From: a virus
DNA length: 38,089 nt
Strand: one strand, 5' to 3'
Virus record (IMG/VR): IMGVR_UViG_3300025698_000020
Location: 1-38,089 of that record
Part shown: positions 22,801-31,400 of the stretch, piece after piece
How positions within the stretch are numbered: position 1 is the stretch's first letter
How the letters are laid out: every line of letters starts with the position of its first letter
Made by a program: the position numbers and the translations under genes
Notes under the pieces: generated by a model
The model's database searches: none
What the model saw: the letters and a program-made list of their open reading frames with translations, nothing else
Told to the model about the DNA's origin: nothing

Positions 22801-25800
22801 TGCTCGCAATGAAGTCACGCGTCATGTCATACCATTTGTCGCTGGTTCCCGCGCGAGGTTTGACCAGAGATTTGAGGGTGGCGATAGCTTCCTTGGGTGA
22901 AGTGTTCAGATACATCGGCGCAGCTGAGCGATACTGTGGTGCAGGAGCGAGAATGCTGTCTATGATGCGGTTTGTCTCGGCGAGGTTACCCATGTCCTTG
23001 GCCAATGCGCGGCGGATGATCTGCCTCACAGCGTTTGTAAACTTGTTCCACGGATTCATACCCGTGCTGTCCACCTTCGTTTGAGCAAGCATGGCTTGGA
23101 ACTGGGGGTTACCCATGGCCTCCGCCACAAACTCATCCAAATTGCGAGTGCCGTAGACTTCACCGATCTGACCGCGGACATTGTCCCAAATAACACGCAG
23201 CTGTGCCGTTGTGGGTAGAGAGCGATTGGCCAGTGATGCAGCCGTCAAAGCATGCGCCATCTCGTGCATAACAGTGTGGCCATTCATGCCTGTGTTACGA
23301 TTGATCTGGATCGTGTTTGTCTCTGGATTGAACATACCAGCAGCGTCAACACCGTTTGAGCCGTCGATTGAGCCAACGACCTCGACACGGGTATCACCAA
23401 CAAGGTCAGCGAATCGGTTCGCCATCTTCTTCAGTGTCTTGTCTGTGCTATTGGTGGAAATTCCACGTAGCGCGCCTGACAAGTCGCCGTTCATAAGAGC
23501 CGATACGGTCGCGGTGTCGATGGGTGTGTCCACTGGGGTAGCGGCGAGCTGATACTTGTCCATGAACTCCTGAAGTTCTTTGGCGACCCCTTGGTCATTT
23601 CTTATATTTTCAGGGAATTGAACAAAGTTGGTCACTTCACCGTCGGTGTAGAATGTCCCCTCAACACCTGAATCTTTCAGAGCTTGCACATCTTCACTTT
23701 TGTTCAAGTCGAAATTTCTATATTTCCCCTTCTCCGTCTGTTGGACAAACTTGGACGGGTCAATCTGGCTTTCCACAATGTCGGAAGATCCAACAGCAAT
23801 GGATGTGTCTTTTGGCAGCGTTGTGCTTTCACCTGCAATAGCTCTAACAATGTTCGGTCGATCTCTTGCGGAAAGGCCAACTTCCCTCAATGCAGAGTTT
23901 AGCTTTCGCATGTCATTGAGCGCGTCCCGTCGATTAAGCTCAACTGATTTTCCGTTAGGGCCAGTTAATGATACAGGAGGAACAACATCTTTGAATTTTT
24001 CAGCGACTCCGCGGTCCTGTGACCAATACTTGCCTATCCCGAAAGCTGCCTCTCCAACACCGTCACCTCCACCTTCACTTCTCTGAGCTCTGTATAGGGT
24101 TATTGTAGCGGGCTCATCGCTGACTGGAGCTGCAGCAGGCGCAGTATCCTGCACACGTCTTCCCAGTCCTCTTGCGTCAGGTGCGATAGTTTCGGCGGTA
24201 TCTGCATCTCTGTCGAGGGTCCGTCCGCTTGGCTCCAAGCTTCGTCCACCGTCTTCAACGCCAATTCCAGCTCCAGACGGTCCAGTTGTGTCTTGGGCAT
24301 CTTGTGTTCCTAGCAGTGCTTCAACCCGAGCAGGTAAGTCTGGTTTGTTCTTTCGCACGTATGTGTTGTTCGCATACTTGCGAAGCTCAGCTTGCACCTC
24401 AGGCTCATCCAAGGTTTTGCCCATAATCTTTTTGCGCACAGGGGCCTGCCTTGAAACACCGAGTTCGTTTAGCAGATCGTTGTCGATTGTCGCTGGCTCA
24501 ACAGGTGTAGGCTCAACCGTAGAAGGTTCCACCTGTGACTCAGGTGCGGTAATAGGTGCTGTTCCACCAAACAAACCTTCTTGTGTTCTCAGGTCACCGC
24601 TATTGAAAAGTTCACCCTGTGTCCCAACAGTCGCATTGAGTGACATCTCAAGTTGTTGATCCGCACGTGCAGGTGGGGCGGGAATGTCTAGATCAAGCTG
24701 ACGGCCTGTACGCTCCTCAGGTGTGAGAATGAGGGGGTCGGCAGGTGTTGTTCCCAGATTGTCTCCAGTGAAAAGCTCACCTTGTCCCTCTAGAACTACG
24801 GGCGCAGCTTCTGATACTTCCGCCACCTGATCTGGTTGAGGTAGGGGTTCTATTGTCGGCGCGGTTGGTGTTTCAACAGCAGGCTCTTCTTTAGGTGTGG
24901 GCGTTCTTCCACTCTCACCGAAACCCGGAGCACGGGCCGCTCCACCGAGCACGCCCCCTGCGATACCTGCGTCTATATATTCTTTGATTGCATCTTCGTC
25001 GTCGATTGCTAGGCCCGCTTGGGCACGCTCCAACATGGACTGGCCGATCTCCGTAAGACCTTCAGTTGTTGCACCACCAGCGGCACGGCTACCTGTGCGC
25101 ACAAACAGACCCTTGGCACCACCAATGGAACCACCAGCGGGCTTGAACAATCCCGTTATGAGAAGTTTTGAAGCAACACCCTCGAGCGCAGACTGCCCAA
25201 AGGTGGACAAAAGAGCGTCCCCTAGATCAACAGATTCTTTCTCACCAGCGGCTACTTGCTCTTCCTGACGTTGTACGTTTCCGCCAAACAACAAGGGTGC
25301 TGAAACAAGAGCACCTGCAGCGATAGGGGCAACAATGGCACCTGCGGGAGCGAGCAATGTTGCTGCACCTGCTGCACCGAGTGAGGCACCCAGCTGAGGC
25401 ACCTGCTCACCGGCAAGCTCTCCAAGGAATGTTAGACCAGACCCAAGACCCTGCACGTCTTGCCAGCGAGTTGGATCAGGATGAGCGATTCTAAGCGCAC
25501 CGAGCTCTTGCCGTGCCGACTCTTCCAAACCTTCACCGAAGCGGTCAATGGCGCCGATGCCGGCCTTCTCACCGATAGTCTCGATGGTTGTACCGAGCAA
25601 AGATTTACTCTGTTGGACGCCCCGATCAAAACCACGCCCAAGCGCAGTTCCGTCGTCAAACTCAGGCGCTTCGCCAAAAACACGCTCAAACTTGCTTGAG
25701 TATTCGCCCTCTGCATTTTTTACAAATGCGTTGATGCGGGAGTATTCCTCGTCAGTTGGAACCTCTCCGGCGATTCTCACACTGTATTGTTTACCCGATT

Positions 25801-25828
25801 GAGCTCCGGGAACCTTGATTATCGCCAT
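19877..25828 (-). CDS. Giant internal virion (ejection) protein with metallopeptidase and ART-like regions
   Basis: A 1983-residue polyvalent-type protein, by position a large ejected virion protein that enters the cell with the DNA. The N-terminus (SGKQYSVRIAGEVPTDEEYS) is familiar from phage internal proteins. Residues 146-183 are hydrophobic, Gly/Ala-rich. A linker (about 345-425) repeats GELF and QEGLF-like words. Residues about 575-740 resemble an ADP-ribosyltransferase: LYRAQ (R580), GKYWSQDRG (S603), and FYTDGEVTNF (E731). A zinc-peptidase HEMAH lies at 855-859 with DEFVAE near 898-903. The remaining 1000 residues are helical and unassigned. ATG follows AGGGGC. ART assignment is tentative. 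Confidence 0.85.
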   Translation of the reverse strand: MAIIKVPGAQSGKQYSVRIAGEVPTDEEYSRINAFVKNAEGEYSSKFERVFGEAPEFDDGTALGRGFDRGVQQSKSLLGTTIETIGEKAGIGAIDRFGEGLEESARQELGALRIAHPDPTRWQDVQGLGSGLTFLGELAGEQVPQLGASLGAAGAATLLAPAGAIVAPIAAGALVSAPLLFGGNVQRQEEQVAAGEKESVDLGDALLSTFGQSALEGVASKLLITGLFKPAGGSIGGAKGLFVRTGSRAAGGATTEGLTEIGQSMLERAQAGLAIDDEDAIKEYIDAGIAGGVLGGAARAPGFGESGRTPTPKEEPAVETPTAPTIEPLPQPDQVAEVSEAAPVVLEGQGELFTGDNLGTTPADPLILTPEERTGRQLDLDIPAPPARADQQLEMSLNATVGTQGELFNSGDLRTQEGLFGGTAPITAPESQVEPSTVEPTPVEPATIDNDLLNELGVSRQAPVRKKIMGKTLDEPEVQAELRKYANNTYVRKNKPDLPARVEALLGTQDAQDTTGPSGAGIGVEDGGRSLEPSGRTLDRDADTAETIAPDARGLGRRVQDTAPAAAPVSDEPATITLYRAQRSEGGGDGVGEAAFGIGKYWSQDRGVAEKFKDVVPPVSLTGPNGKSVELNRRDALNDMRKLNSALREVGLSARDRPNIVRAIAGESTTLPKDTSIAVGSSDIVESQIDPSKFVQQTEKGKYRNFDLNKSEDVQALKDSGVEGTFYTDGEVTNFVQFPENIRNDQGVAKELQEFMDKYQLAATPVDTPIDTATVSALMNGDLSGALRGISTNSTDKTLKKMANRFADLVGDTRVEVVGSIDGSNGVDAAGMFNPETNTIQINRNTGMNGHTVMHEMAHALTAASLANRSLPTTAQLRVIWDNVRGQIGEVYGTRNLDEFVAEAMGNPQFQAMLAQTKVDSTGMNPWNKFTNAVRQIIRRALAKDMGNLAETNRIIDSILAPAPQYRSAAPMYLNTSPKEAIATLKSLVKPRAGTSDKWYDMTRDFIASNAPDMVKRAGLKSLRVGNLVRLAEDKIPFAKDLLDAIENLKGAYDKLALVNSAMVNDMAKFRREDRQGHDLLRSIMHDDTLEQVDSSLDGNPYSKFWLAYADTNTGEIKRSSYPTEGARAAAMVKLNTDFQSKGRTAAYASESPSPEKSDYYIKARARFKNLSPEGQRLYNQTRNYYASLQKRMVSSLMERMGQDITEGSARRRAIDKLLDILVRQSGHITPYFPLTREGGFRLQYTASDPRTGNVETFTTYHASDRKMRAAANRVQAYNESRGQGDLNSEMSMGKRSRDYSYEGGPDGSFVKDFLTEIDGAGIKDPALKTKLVDMVLDAMPERSLVHNMRRRKNVRGALGDISPDALSDGSLDSDLEIDIDTNLASTIRRTGLNLGRQIVQLEGSGALQEFQRKLNSSPDESGLSYKESMDTNLIANVMDEMAQFAKNPQVNSVSQAINSLAFAATMGLSPASAMLPVFDTIMASGYLGGEYGMGSTIRAMGDASRALAASPTFRSIEVDGADGVEMRDVDFGRFGKSVANYDFNDPNLPQNIRDLDTLYEELTLRGQLAASVTQEALEIDGTSAAMERLNKYSGALMHYSERYNREVLAVAAYNLELKKIMAGSDSVPTLAHKKKASDKALEAVEVNLGTLAAAGRPVYAQNAFGNVVFMYKNFAINKYHMMSSMVDKAFKDSPPAERAMARKQLLQFLLVNGLVTGASGMPMMGAIGMIYNLFRDDGEDDFESATRKLLGEGLYSGPINYITGADVASRTSLNSMLYQPPIIDKDQSPIWTLAEQIGGPAIGTANNVLRGVGLMNDGEVWRGMEAAAPTAVRNLMKAGRFGTEGALTRRDDAVVEDLNGYNIAVQALGFSPAAYIQQLEVNRNERRKYDGIRSKRTSLTRKYNMARRAGDADGAREALEDIQEWNRNLPPLYRGQALTRDALKKSNVGFKNTTKKMRGGIVYSPEMIKSAEEFNQGFQLFK

Positions 25829-25840
25829 TGTGTGCCCCTA

Positions 25841-27454
25841 TTAGCCCTTGGTCGCGTCCATATCTACCCCGGAAGCTCCGCCGGTGCCATTGATCATACC
25901 TATTGCGTTATTCAAAATAACCTGACCTTGGTCAACCATATCTGGGTTCTTAGACAATGTGCCCTGTTCGATCAAGGATTGCCCAAGCTCAACCTCGGAA
26001 GCTGCCAACTTGCGAACTTGGAGAGGTGTTGGGCCGCTTGGACCACCTCCACCAGATGCACGTCGCGCAGCCGCTGCGCGTTGCATGGCCAGTTGGGCGT
26101 TCGCCATACGTGAGTTTTCGATCTCTTTCAGGATGCCCATGCGGTCAGTGTCATATTGATCACGGCTTGCACGATAAGATTGCGCACCCTGCAGACCTGC
26201 CTGTCCGAGAGCTGTGCCAAAGTTTGGCTCATTGGAACCGAGAAGACCTAGACCAACCTCAGCAAGGGCAAGCCACTTGTCCTGTTCGCGAGCTTCCTCA
26301 CGACGCTTGAGCGTAGACATGAGCTCCTCTTCGTAGGTTCCAAGTTTGCCTGAGCCGCCCGAGGTTTGACCAGCAGAAGCTATGCCGCCTGAGGTTTGAC
26401 CAGCAGAAGCCATGCCGCCTTGGGGCGGTGAAGTGGGCATAGCTGTGGGAGTTTGGCCAGCTTGTCGTTGAGCTTGAGGTGAAACAAATGGAGTCCCGTC
26501 GCGAGATGGAGCCATGAGATCTGCAATTCCACCCGTTGGTATTACCAAAGGTTTCCCTGTCTCAGCCCCTTCGCCAACCTTACCTCCCGGACGCAACCTG
26601 TCCGCAAAGTCGTACATTTCCGCGCCGAGTTCTGGGTTGGTTATAGAGGTTGCCCAAGCAGGAAGATCGACAAGTTTGGCAGCGCCAGAACGTGCAAGGC
26701 CCACAAGATCAGGGGTATTATCAGAGATAAAGTTTCCAACACCCGCGGCTGATTCAATCGCGATGAGGTTTGTCTCGAGAGCTTCACGTTGGTTATCCGT
26801 CAGGTCCGAACCTGCAAGTCTACGTTGGGTTTCCGCAATACGGTCACCGAGGGTTTGGGTCGGCACAGGGGCTTCTATTTTCACAGGTAAATTTTCAGAT
26901 GGGAGCATGGTGTCATAAGCCTCACCCGAATCTTGTCCACCTCCCAAGTCTGCACGGCGAGATATGGCATCTTGCTGCTGCGGGGTCATCTCCGACATAA
27001 ACATCCCACTTGCCGAATCGTAACGATCCACAGGCTGTGGTTCCGGCATGCGAGAAATATACTCGTTAACCGACATACCCGCCGCATTGGCGGCTGAAAT
27101 CGTAGCAGGGTCATTGGCAAGGAAAGAAGCGCGCCCACCCTCAGCCATTTTCACAGGCTCTTGAGTGTTTCGGACGCCTGTGTTCTGACCCATGTTTGTC
27201 TGCGGTGCCATGGCTTGTGCCATAGAGGCGATACCTTGCTGTGGAACACCTGCGGCGTTGACCGCTTCTTCAGCTACCGTGGGCTGCATAAGTCCCTCTT
27301 GTCGCGTTGCGTCTTGGCGCATACGTTGTCTACGCTCGATCTCCCCCAGAACCATAAACTGGGGAGCTCCGCCACTTGGCGACTGCATCTCCTGCACGAG
27401 CTGTTGCTCGGAGAAATTCTTCAGTTTGTCCTGAGTGTCGAGCATATTCATCAT
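25841..27454 (-). CDS. Internal virion protein, 537 residues (gp15-like position)
   Basis: Begins with FSEQQLVQEMQ...PQFMVLGEIERRQRMRQDA, a start I associate with ejection proteins of marine podoviruses. The rest is Gln/Ala/Met-rich and low in hydrophobic runs, including a GQTSGG repeat near residue 350 and a helical C-terminal third. It follows its upstream neighbour with a TAATG overlap and precedes the giant ejection protein, a usual order for internal core proteins. No enzyme motif is visible. Confidence 0.7.
   Translation of the reverse strand: MMNMLDTQDKLKNFSEQQLVQEMQSPSGGAPQFMVLGEIERRQRMRQDATRQEGLMQPTVAEEAVNAAGVPQQGIASMAQAMAPQTNMGQNTGVRNTQEPVKMAEGGRASFLANDPATISAANAAGMSVNEYISRMPEPQPVDRYDSASGMFMSEMTPQQQDAISRRADLGGGQDSGEAYDTMLPSENLPVKIEAPVPTQTLGDRIAETQRRLAGSDLTDNQREALETNLIAIESAAGVGNFISDNTPDLVGLARSGAAKLVDLPAWATSITNPELGAEMYDFADRLRPGGKVGEGAETGKPLVIPTGGIADLMAPSRDGTPFVSPQAQRQAGQTPTAMPTSPPQGGMASAGQTSGGIASAGQTSGGSGKLGTYEEELMSTLKRREEAREQDKWLALAEVGLGLLGSNEPNFGTALGQAGLQGAQSYRASRDQYDTDRMGILKEIENSRMANAQLAMQRAAAARRASGGGGPSGPTPLQVRKLAASEVELGQSLIEQGTLSKNPDMVDQGQVILNNAIGMINGTGGASGVDMDATKG
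26361..26420. repeat. Two copies of a 30-bp direct repeat
   Basis: Units 26361-26390 and 26391-26420 differ at one base and encode the 10-residue word GG(M/I)ASAGQTS in the internal virion protein. Recent in-frame duplication. Confidence 0.9.
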
Positions 27455-28506
27455 TATGAGAACGCCTTGTAGAGGGAGAGGCCGGATAGGCCGGCTCCTG
27501 CAAGTTGTTGGAAAGCACCGGGCTGTTGAGACTGCCCGGTCTGCGTGTTTTCGAACGTGTTGGTTCCTGTGGCAGCAATGGGCATGCCAGATAGAATCCC
27601 GGTCATGTTGCCGATTTGCTCACGTCCGAACCCCTGCTCTTCAAGGAAGTTCTGGTAATCCATGTCGATCTGGCGCTGAGCGTCAGCCTGTTCCGCCGCG
27701 CCGACACCCTCAAGAAGCTGCATGTTCTGGATGTCAGTTTGACGACCAAGCTCGCCGAAGCGCGTGAGATCACCTGCAAGGCCTTGTCCAGCCTCGAGCG
27801 CTGCAAGTCCTTGGCCCGCGCCGAACTGTTGTCCAGCTTCTGTGCCTGTCTGCACACGGCCAAGTTCAGCTGCACGCTGTTGATCAACGGTCATCTGGGC
27901 GGTACGATCAGCGCCGAACTGTTGTGAGGCTGAGTCAAAGGCCCGCTGTTGTCCCGTTGCTTGGATCTGGGCCATACGGTCGAGTAGACCTTCTTCTGCC
28001 AAACCCTCTTGAACAGCTGCGCGAGAACCACCAAATGCACCTGACTGAACAGCCTGAGCTTGACGTTGACCACCAAGGCGATTGAAGTCTCGGATTGCCT
28101 GTTCCTTTTGAACATCTGTGACGTTCTGCATGTAAGGTGACATGTATTGTGAAACAGCATCCCCAGTGAATGTGTCTGGCTGTTGGAAGTTAAACTCAGA
28201 GAACTGTGTTGGGTCATACTGACCAAGTTCTGAGGCTCGGTCCATACCTGCTTGTGTGAAGTCTTGAGCTGCACCAAGACCGGCAAGGCCGGTGCCGGCG
28301 ATACCTAGTGTGCCCGCGCGAGCAGCTTCGGTTGAGGGGTCATTGGAAGCGATACGTTCACCGCCGTAAGCCTCAAATGGTTTGGAGAACTCTGCCTCCG
28401 CTTTGGCAATGTTGCGCTCAAAGTAAGGTTTTGCCCAATCAGGAAGGTCAGCCGAAGATGACCCCGACTGAGTTGTGGTGTTGTTCACTGTCTTGCTACC
28501 ACACAT
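27454..28506 (-). CDS. Internal virion protein, 350 residues (gp14-like position)
   Basis: Begins MCGSKTVNNTTT and has the SQYMSPYMQNVTDVQKEQAI...QSGAFGGSRAA region, a combination I know from many podoviral structural proteins. Long helical Gln/Ala-rich stretches follow, ending in a small Gly/Ala hydrophobic tail (GAGLSGLSLYKAF) that could touch membrane. Ribosome-binding site AAGGAG. Like its upstream neighbour it starts Met-Cys-Gly. Probably ejected with DNA. Confidence 0.72.
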   Translation of the reverse strand: MCGSKTVNNTTTQSGSSSADLPDWAKPYFERNIAKAEAEFSKPFEAYGGERIASNDPSTEAARAGTLGIAGTGLAGLGAAQDFTQAGMDRASELGQYDPTQFSEFNFQQPDTFTGDAVSQYMSPYMQNVTDVQKEQAIRDFNRLGGQRQAQAVQSGAFGGSRAAVQEGLAEEGLLDRMAQIQATGQQRAFDSASQQFGADRTAQMTVDQQRAAELGRVQTGTEAGQQFGAGQGLAALEAGQGLAGDLTRFGELGRQTDIQNMQLLEGVGAAEQADAQRQIDMDYQNFLEEQGFGREQIGNMTGILSGMPIAATGTNTFENTQTGQSQQPGAFQQLAGAGLSGLSLYKAFS

Positions 28507-28534
28507 GGGTTAGCTCCTTACTTTGGTTCCAGCT

Positions 28535-29686
28535 CTAGGCTCGACTCATATATTCCTGCATCGCGCGGGGCGCAGCGTCTTCAGCTTGGTTTACCTTGTC
28601 TAGGAAACCTCCGCCATACTTCTTCTCAAGGGCATCTGCCGTCTTCTTGCGTAGCACATACTCCCCGTCGGCAAGCAAAACATCCTGCTCGCCCTCAAGG
28701 GTTGCGGGAACCTTGTCGTCTACCCCAGAGCCATCTCCCGGTCCACGAACAGCACCTGCCTCACCGTTGGCGAAGCGCTCCACAGTATCGTCGTATTCCC
28801 CAGACTGAACTCGCTGCACGAGGTCTTGGAGTGCTTCTCTACCATAAGCGGCGACAAACTTACCGAGAACAACCGCTGCGTCTTCTTCACCCATGGCGCC
28901 TTTGACTGCGCTGATTGCGTCAGAGATAACTGTCTTCTCGTTGCCCCCAACCTCACCACCTTCGGCCATACCTTGTACAGGCATGAGAGTGTTACGATAA
29001 TCAAGCAGCTGATCGTAAGTCGGGTTGGACATAAATTGCTGAGACATCGGGTTGGTGGGATCGTAGTTCGGGTTTGGTAGTGGAATAAATGCACCTTGGG
29101 CTGCAGCTGTGCTCATGTCGGGCATCTGTGGCAGCGTCACTGTTGCGCCACTATCTGAAGCTGTTGGCCCTGTGGAAACTGTTGGTGCAACACGAATGGA
29201 ACCTCCACCCTCTCCAATCATTGACTCTTGCCCTCTTTGGGACAAACCTGCAGGGCGCGATTGGCCAGATTCTGTTTGACCAGTAGAACTATCGGCGCCT
29301 TTGGTCAGACCCCCAACCAATCCCTTGGCCGCACCCATGATACCTTGACCACCTGTCGCTTGGTTCATTGCAACACCTGCGATCATTCCGGGAAGACCGC
29401 CCATTGCGGCACCTCGAAGAGCCGCTGCGGTGTTTGTCAAACCACCGTTGTCGTCACGTGCGAACGCTGGCGCAGCGATACCGGCCAAGCCAGTTGCTTC
29501 TCTGCCCGAACCGCGAGGTGTAGCACCGGCAGCGTTTGAAATTCCACCAAATGCGCCTCCGAAGGTATCGCCGGATTGACCGGGCCCGCCGCCGTCTGCC
29601 ATGTCGGCAAGTCCGCTGTAACCTCCAAAGAATCCACCTCCGGAATCGTCACCGCCGCCGCCGCCCTCACCGCCATTTCCACACAT
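28535..29686 (-). CDS. Gly-rich virion protein with a GDG...DDKVPATLEGEQ module
   Basis: A 383-residue protein. The first 55 residues are a Gly/Asp-rich tract (MCGNGGEGGGGGDDSGG). The middle is Ala/Gly-rich with a possible amphipathic membrane-active segment (LRGAAMGGLPGMIAGVAM). The C-terminal part carries GPGDGSGVDDKVPATLEGEQ followed by LLADGEYVLRKKTADALEKKYG, a module seen in several phage internal or structural proteins. Its position before the gp14-like gene suggests the ejection or scaffold set. Ribosome-binding site is GGGG. Confidence 0.65.
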   Translation of the reverse strand: MCGNGGEGGGGGDDSGGGFFGGYSGLADMADGGGPGQSGDTFGGAFGGISNAAGATPRGSGREATGLAGIAAPAFARDDNGGLTNTAAALRGAAMGGLPGMIAGVAMNQATGGQGIMGAAKGLVGGLTKGADSSTGQTESGQSRPAGLSQRGQESMIGEGGGSIRVAPTVSTGPTASDSGATVTLPQMPDMSTAAAQGAFIPLPNPNYDPTNPMSQQFMSNPTYDQLLDYRNTLMPVQGMAEGGEVGGNEKTVISDAISAVKGAMGEEDAAVVLGKFVAAYGREALQDLVQRVQSGEYDDTVERFANGEAGAVRGPGDGSGVDDKVPATLEGEQDVLLADGEYVLRKKTADALEKKYGGGFLDKVNQAEDAAPRAMQEYMSRA

Positions 29687-29712
29687 GTCGAACCCCTTTT
29701 AGGTTTGTAGGC

Positions 29713-30174
29713 CTATACTACAACACGTAGTTTGTAATTTCCACCCACAAGATCATAGCCCAACTTTTGCAGGAGGGTTCCAGTTTTGTCTGTACTTAGT
29801 CCGCTGGAAACACCTACGCAAATCTCAGCAACCTTGTGCGACGTCCCCCACTTCTCAAACGCGCGTAGTAGATCAAGACCTACCCGGGACCCACGATGTT
29901 CCGGGGCCACATACCACAGTGTGTCTGACGCCAGTCGGTCAGTGCCAAAGTAATGCTCGCTGATTGCTCCCAAGAACAACCCGACCAACTCGCCATCTAC
30001 CTCAGCAACCTGCATAAAGTGGGTATCTGGATTTGTGCTGTAGTGGTACAACATTCTCCCAACCTTGTTGGTGTCATAATCGAAGTCACGATACACACTT
30101 TCTTGGTGCATCCGGTATCCGAGCTCGATTGATCCTTGAGCGTCACGGGGCTCCATAGGGCGGACAGAACTCAT
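29713..30174 (-). CDS. GNAT-family acetyltransferase
   Basis: A 153-residue GNAT enzyme: an N-terminal helix pair, the beta strand FMQVAEVDGELVGLFLG, a LWYVAPEHRGSRVGLDLLRAFEKWG segment that is the acetyl-CoA-binding motif A (R/Q-x-x-G-x-G/A-like HRGSRVG), and a C-terminal LLQKLGYDLV motif. The acceptor is unknown; phage copies next to virion genes may modify virion or host proteins. The ATG at 30174 lies in an ATGA overlap with the endolysin stop, so a longer start at 30243 is unlikely. Confidence 0.85.
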   Translation of the reverse strand: MSSVRPMEPRDAQGSIELGYRMHQESVYRDFDYDTNKVGRMLYHYSTNPDTHFMQVAEVDGELVGLFLGAISEHYFGTDRLASDTLWYVAPEHRGSRVGLDLLRAFEKWGTSHKVAEICVGVSSGLSTDKTGTLLQKLGYDLVGGNYKLRVVV

Positions 30175-31010
30175 GGTAGTAACCTTTCGATGGTTTTGGG
30201 ACCAACGATACCATCGGCAACCAGACCATTCGTGGCTTGCCACATTTTCACAATCTTGTCGGTGTTGGGTCCAAACACTCCGTCGGCGGCGAGCCCCAAC
30301 CTACGCTGAATTTGCTTAACGGCATCGCCCCGACTACCCTTGCGGAGCGTGGCTATTACCGGTGAGCGAGAAGGAACGTCACCTGTGAGAGCTTGCATAG
30401 CAGTATTATATCTCCGCTGGCGATCTTCCAGTCCGATTGTACCGCCGTTTATGCGCCGTGTGACTTTCTCGACGTCACCTGTATCTGCAAGCTTGTTGAG
30501 GTTGTTCTTGCTCCAGAACCACAGCGCTGACGCCAAGGCACCTTCCTTTGTCTCCAGCCAGTCAGATGCCTCTTCCGGCGTCATGCCGTAGTCTTTGGCG
30601 AACGCCGTGACATTGCTTCGGCCAGTAAGCTGCTTCAATCCTTTTCCGCGGAACCGCCATCCGTCACCCGGCTGCGTATTCCCCAATGCACCGCGAGCGG
30701 AGCGGAACTCGTCCATGTAGACGTAGTTGGCAATTTTCTCTGGCTTGCGAGCATATTCAGCAGCGTTGCGCTTACCCACACCGAAGTAGCGACTGAAGAC
30801 ACGCTCCAGAGCATCTTGGGAATAGTTCAGGTTTTCCTGCAGGGCTGTGAAGTCTCGGCTCTCGTGGGCGCATTGACTGATAAACGACGCTACTCGCTCA
30901 GGAGTGTCGATACCATATACGGGCAAAGCTTTGTTGAGCTCTGTGCACCATACGTTGAGCTCCCTGTTTGTCGGGAGCATATCCGTGAGTTGGCGCAGTG
31001 TGAGTTTCAT
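30171..31010 (-). CDS. Endolysin: GH19 domain plus peptidoglycan-binding domain
   Basis: A 279-residue peptidoglycan hydrolase. Residues about 15-200 are a GH19 (chitinase-like) lysozyme: AHESRDF with catalytic Glu at 50, then the GDGWRFRGKGLKQLTG hallmark. Residues about 217-279 are a PG_binding_1 repeat: LRKGSRGDAVKQIQRRLGL, ADGVFGPNTD and IVGPKTIERLL. It has no signal peptide, so it needs the holin encoded upstream. ATGA overlaps couple it to the holin and the GNAT gene. Confidence 0.93.
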   Translation of the reverse strand: MKLTLRQLTDMLPTNRELNVWCTELNKALPVYGIDTPERVASFISQCAHESRDFTALQENLNYSQDALERVFSRYFGVGKRNAAEYARKPEKIANYVYMDEFRSARGALGNTQPGDGWRFRGKGLKQLTGRSNVTAFAKDYGMTPEEASDWLETKEGALASALWFWSKNNLNKLADTGDVEKVTRRINGGTIGLEDRQRRYNTAMQALTGDVPSRSPVIATLRKGSRGDAVKQIQRRLGLAADGVFGPNTDKIVKMWQATNGLVADGIVGPKTIERLLP

Positions 31011-31381
31011 TTGGACACACCTTTGGTTTTCTCGAATGTCCGAAGACCGCCAAGACCCAACATGCCCATCAGAACAGGCAGCATAACGGAAGTGTCAGAT
31101 TGTGGAATATCCCAACCAAGCCCAGATGCGATGGGGGAGATCAGGAAGTTTACCGCGAAGCCGCACACACAAATCCAACCAACTGCAGGGCGCCAACCGC
31201 CCCTAAATAAGCTATCAGATCCAGCCTCGACCTTGTTTACGTCCAGCTGAGCCTTGGCAATTTCTTGCACGTGGCGCTCGGACATCGTGGCGATCTCGTG
31301 AGCCAACCTGTTGCGCTCATCTGTGTCAGGGATAACCTTCTCCAGAAGCTCGGTCACGGGGGCAATCAGTTGTTTCAACAT
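31007..31381 (-). CDS. Holin of the 3TM gene-transfer-agent type
   Basis: A 124-residue membrane protein. A charged helical N-terminus (residues 1-50) precedes FRGGWRPAVGWICVCGFAVNF, the WRP signature of the GTA_holin_3TM family, and a second hydrophobic segment (SVMLPVLMGMLGLGGLRTFEK). It likely forms the inner-membrane pore that lets the endolysin reach the cell wall; the endolysin start overlaps its stop. Ribosome-binding site AAAGGA. Confidence 0.88.
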   Translation of the reverse strand: MLKQLIAPVTELLEKVIPDTDERNRLAHEIATMSERHVQEIAKAQLDVNKVEAGSDSLFRGGWRPAVGWICVCGFAVNFLISPIASGLGWDIPQSDTSVMLPVLMGMLGLGGLRTFEKTKGVSK

Positions 31382-31400
31382 CCAGATATCCTTTTCTGGG

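Noticed and set aside
29687-29712. Late promoter ahead of the Gly-rich virion gene
   Set aside because: TATA-like bases are present on the - strand but no credible -35 at proper spacing.
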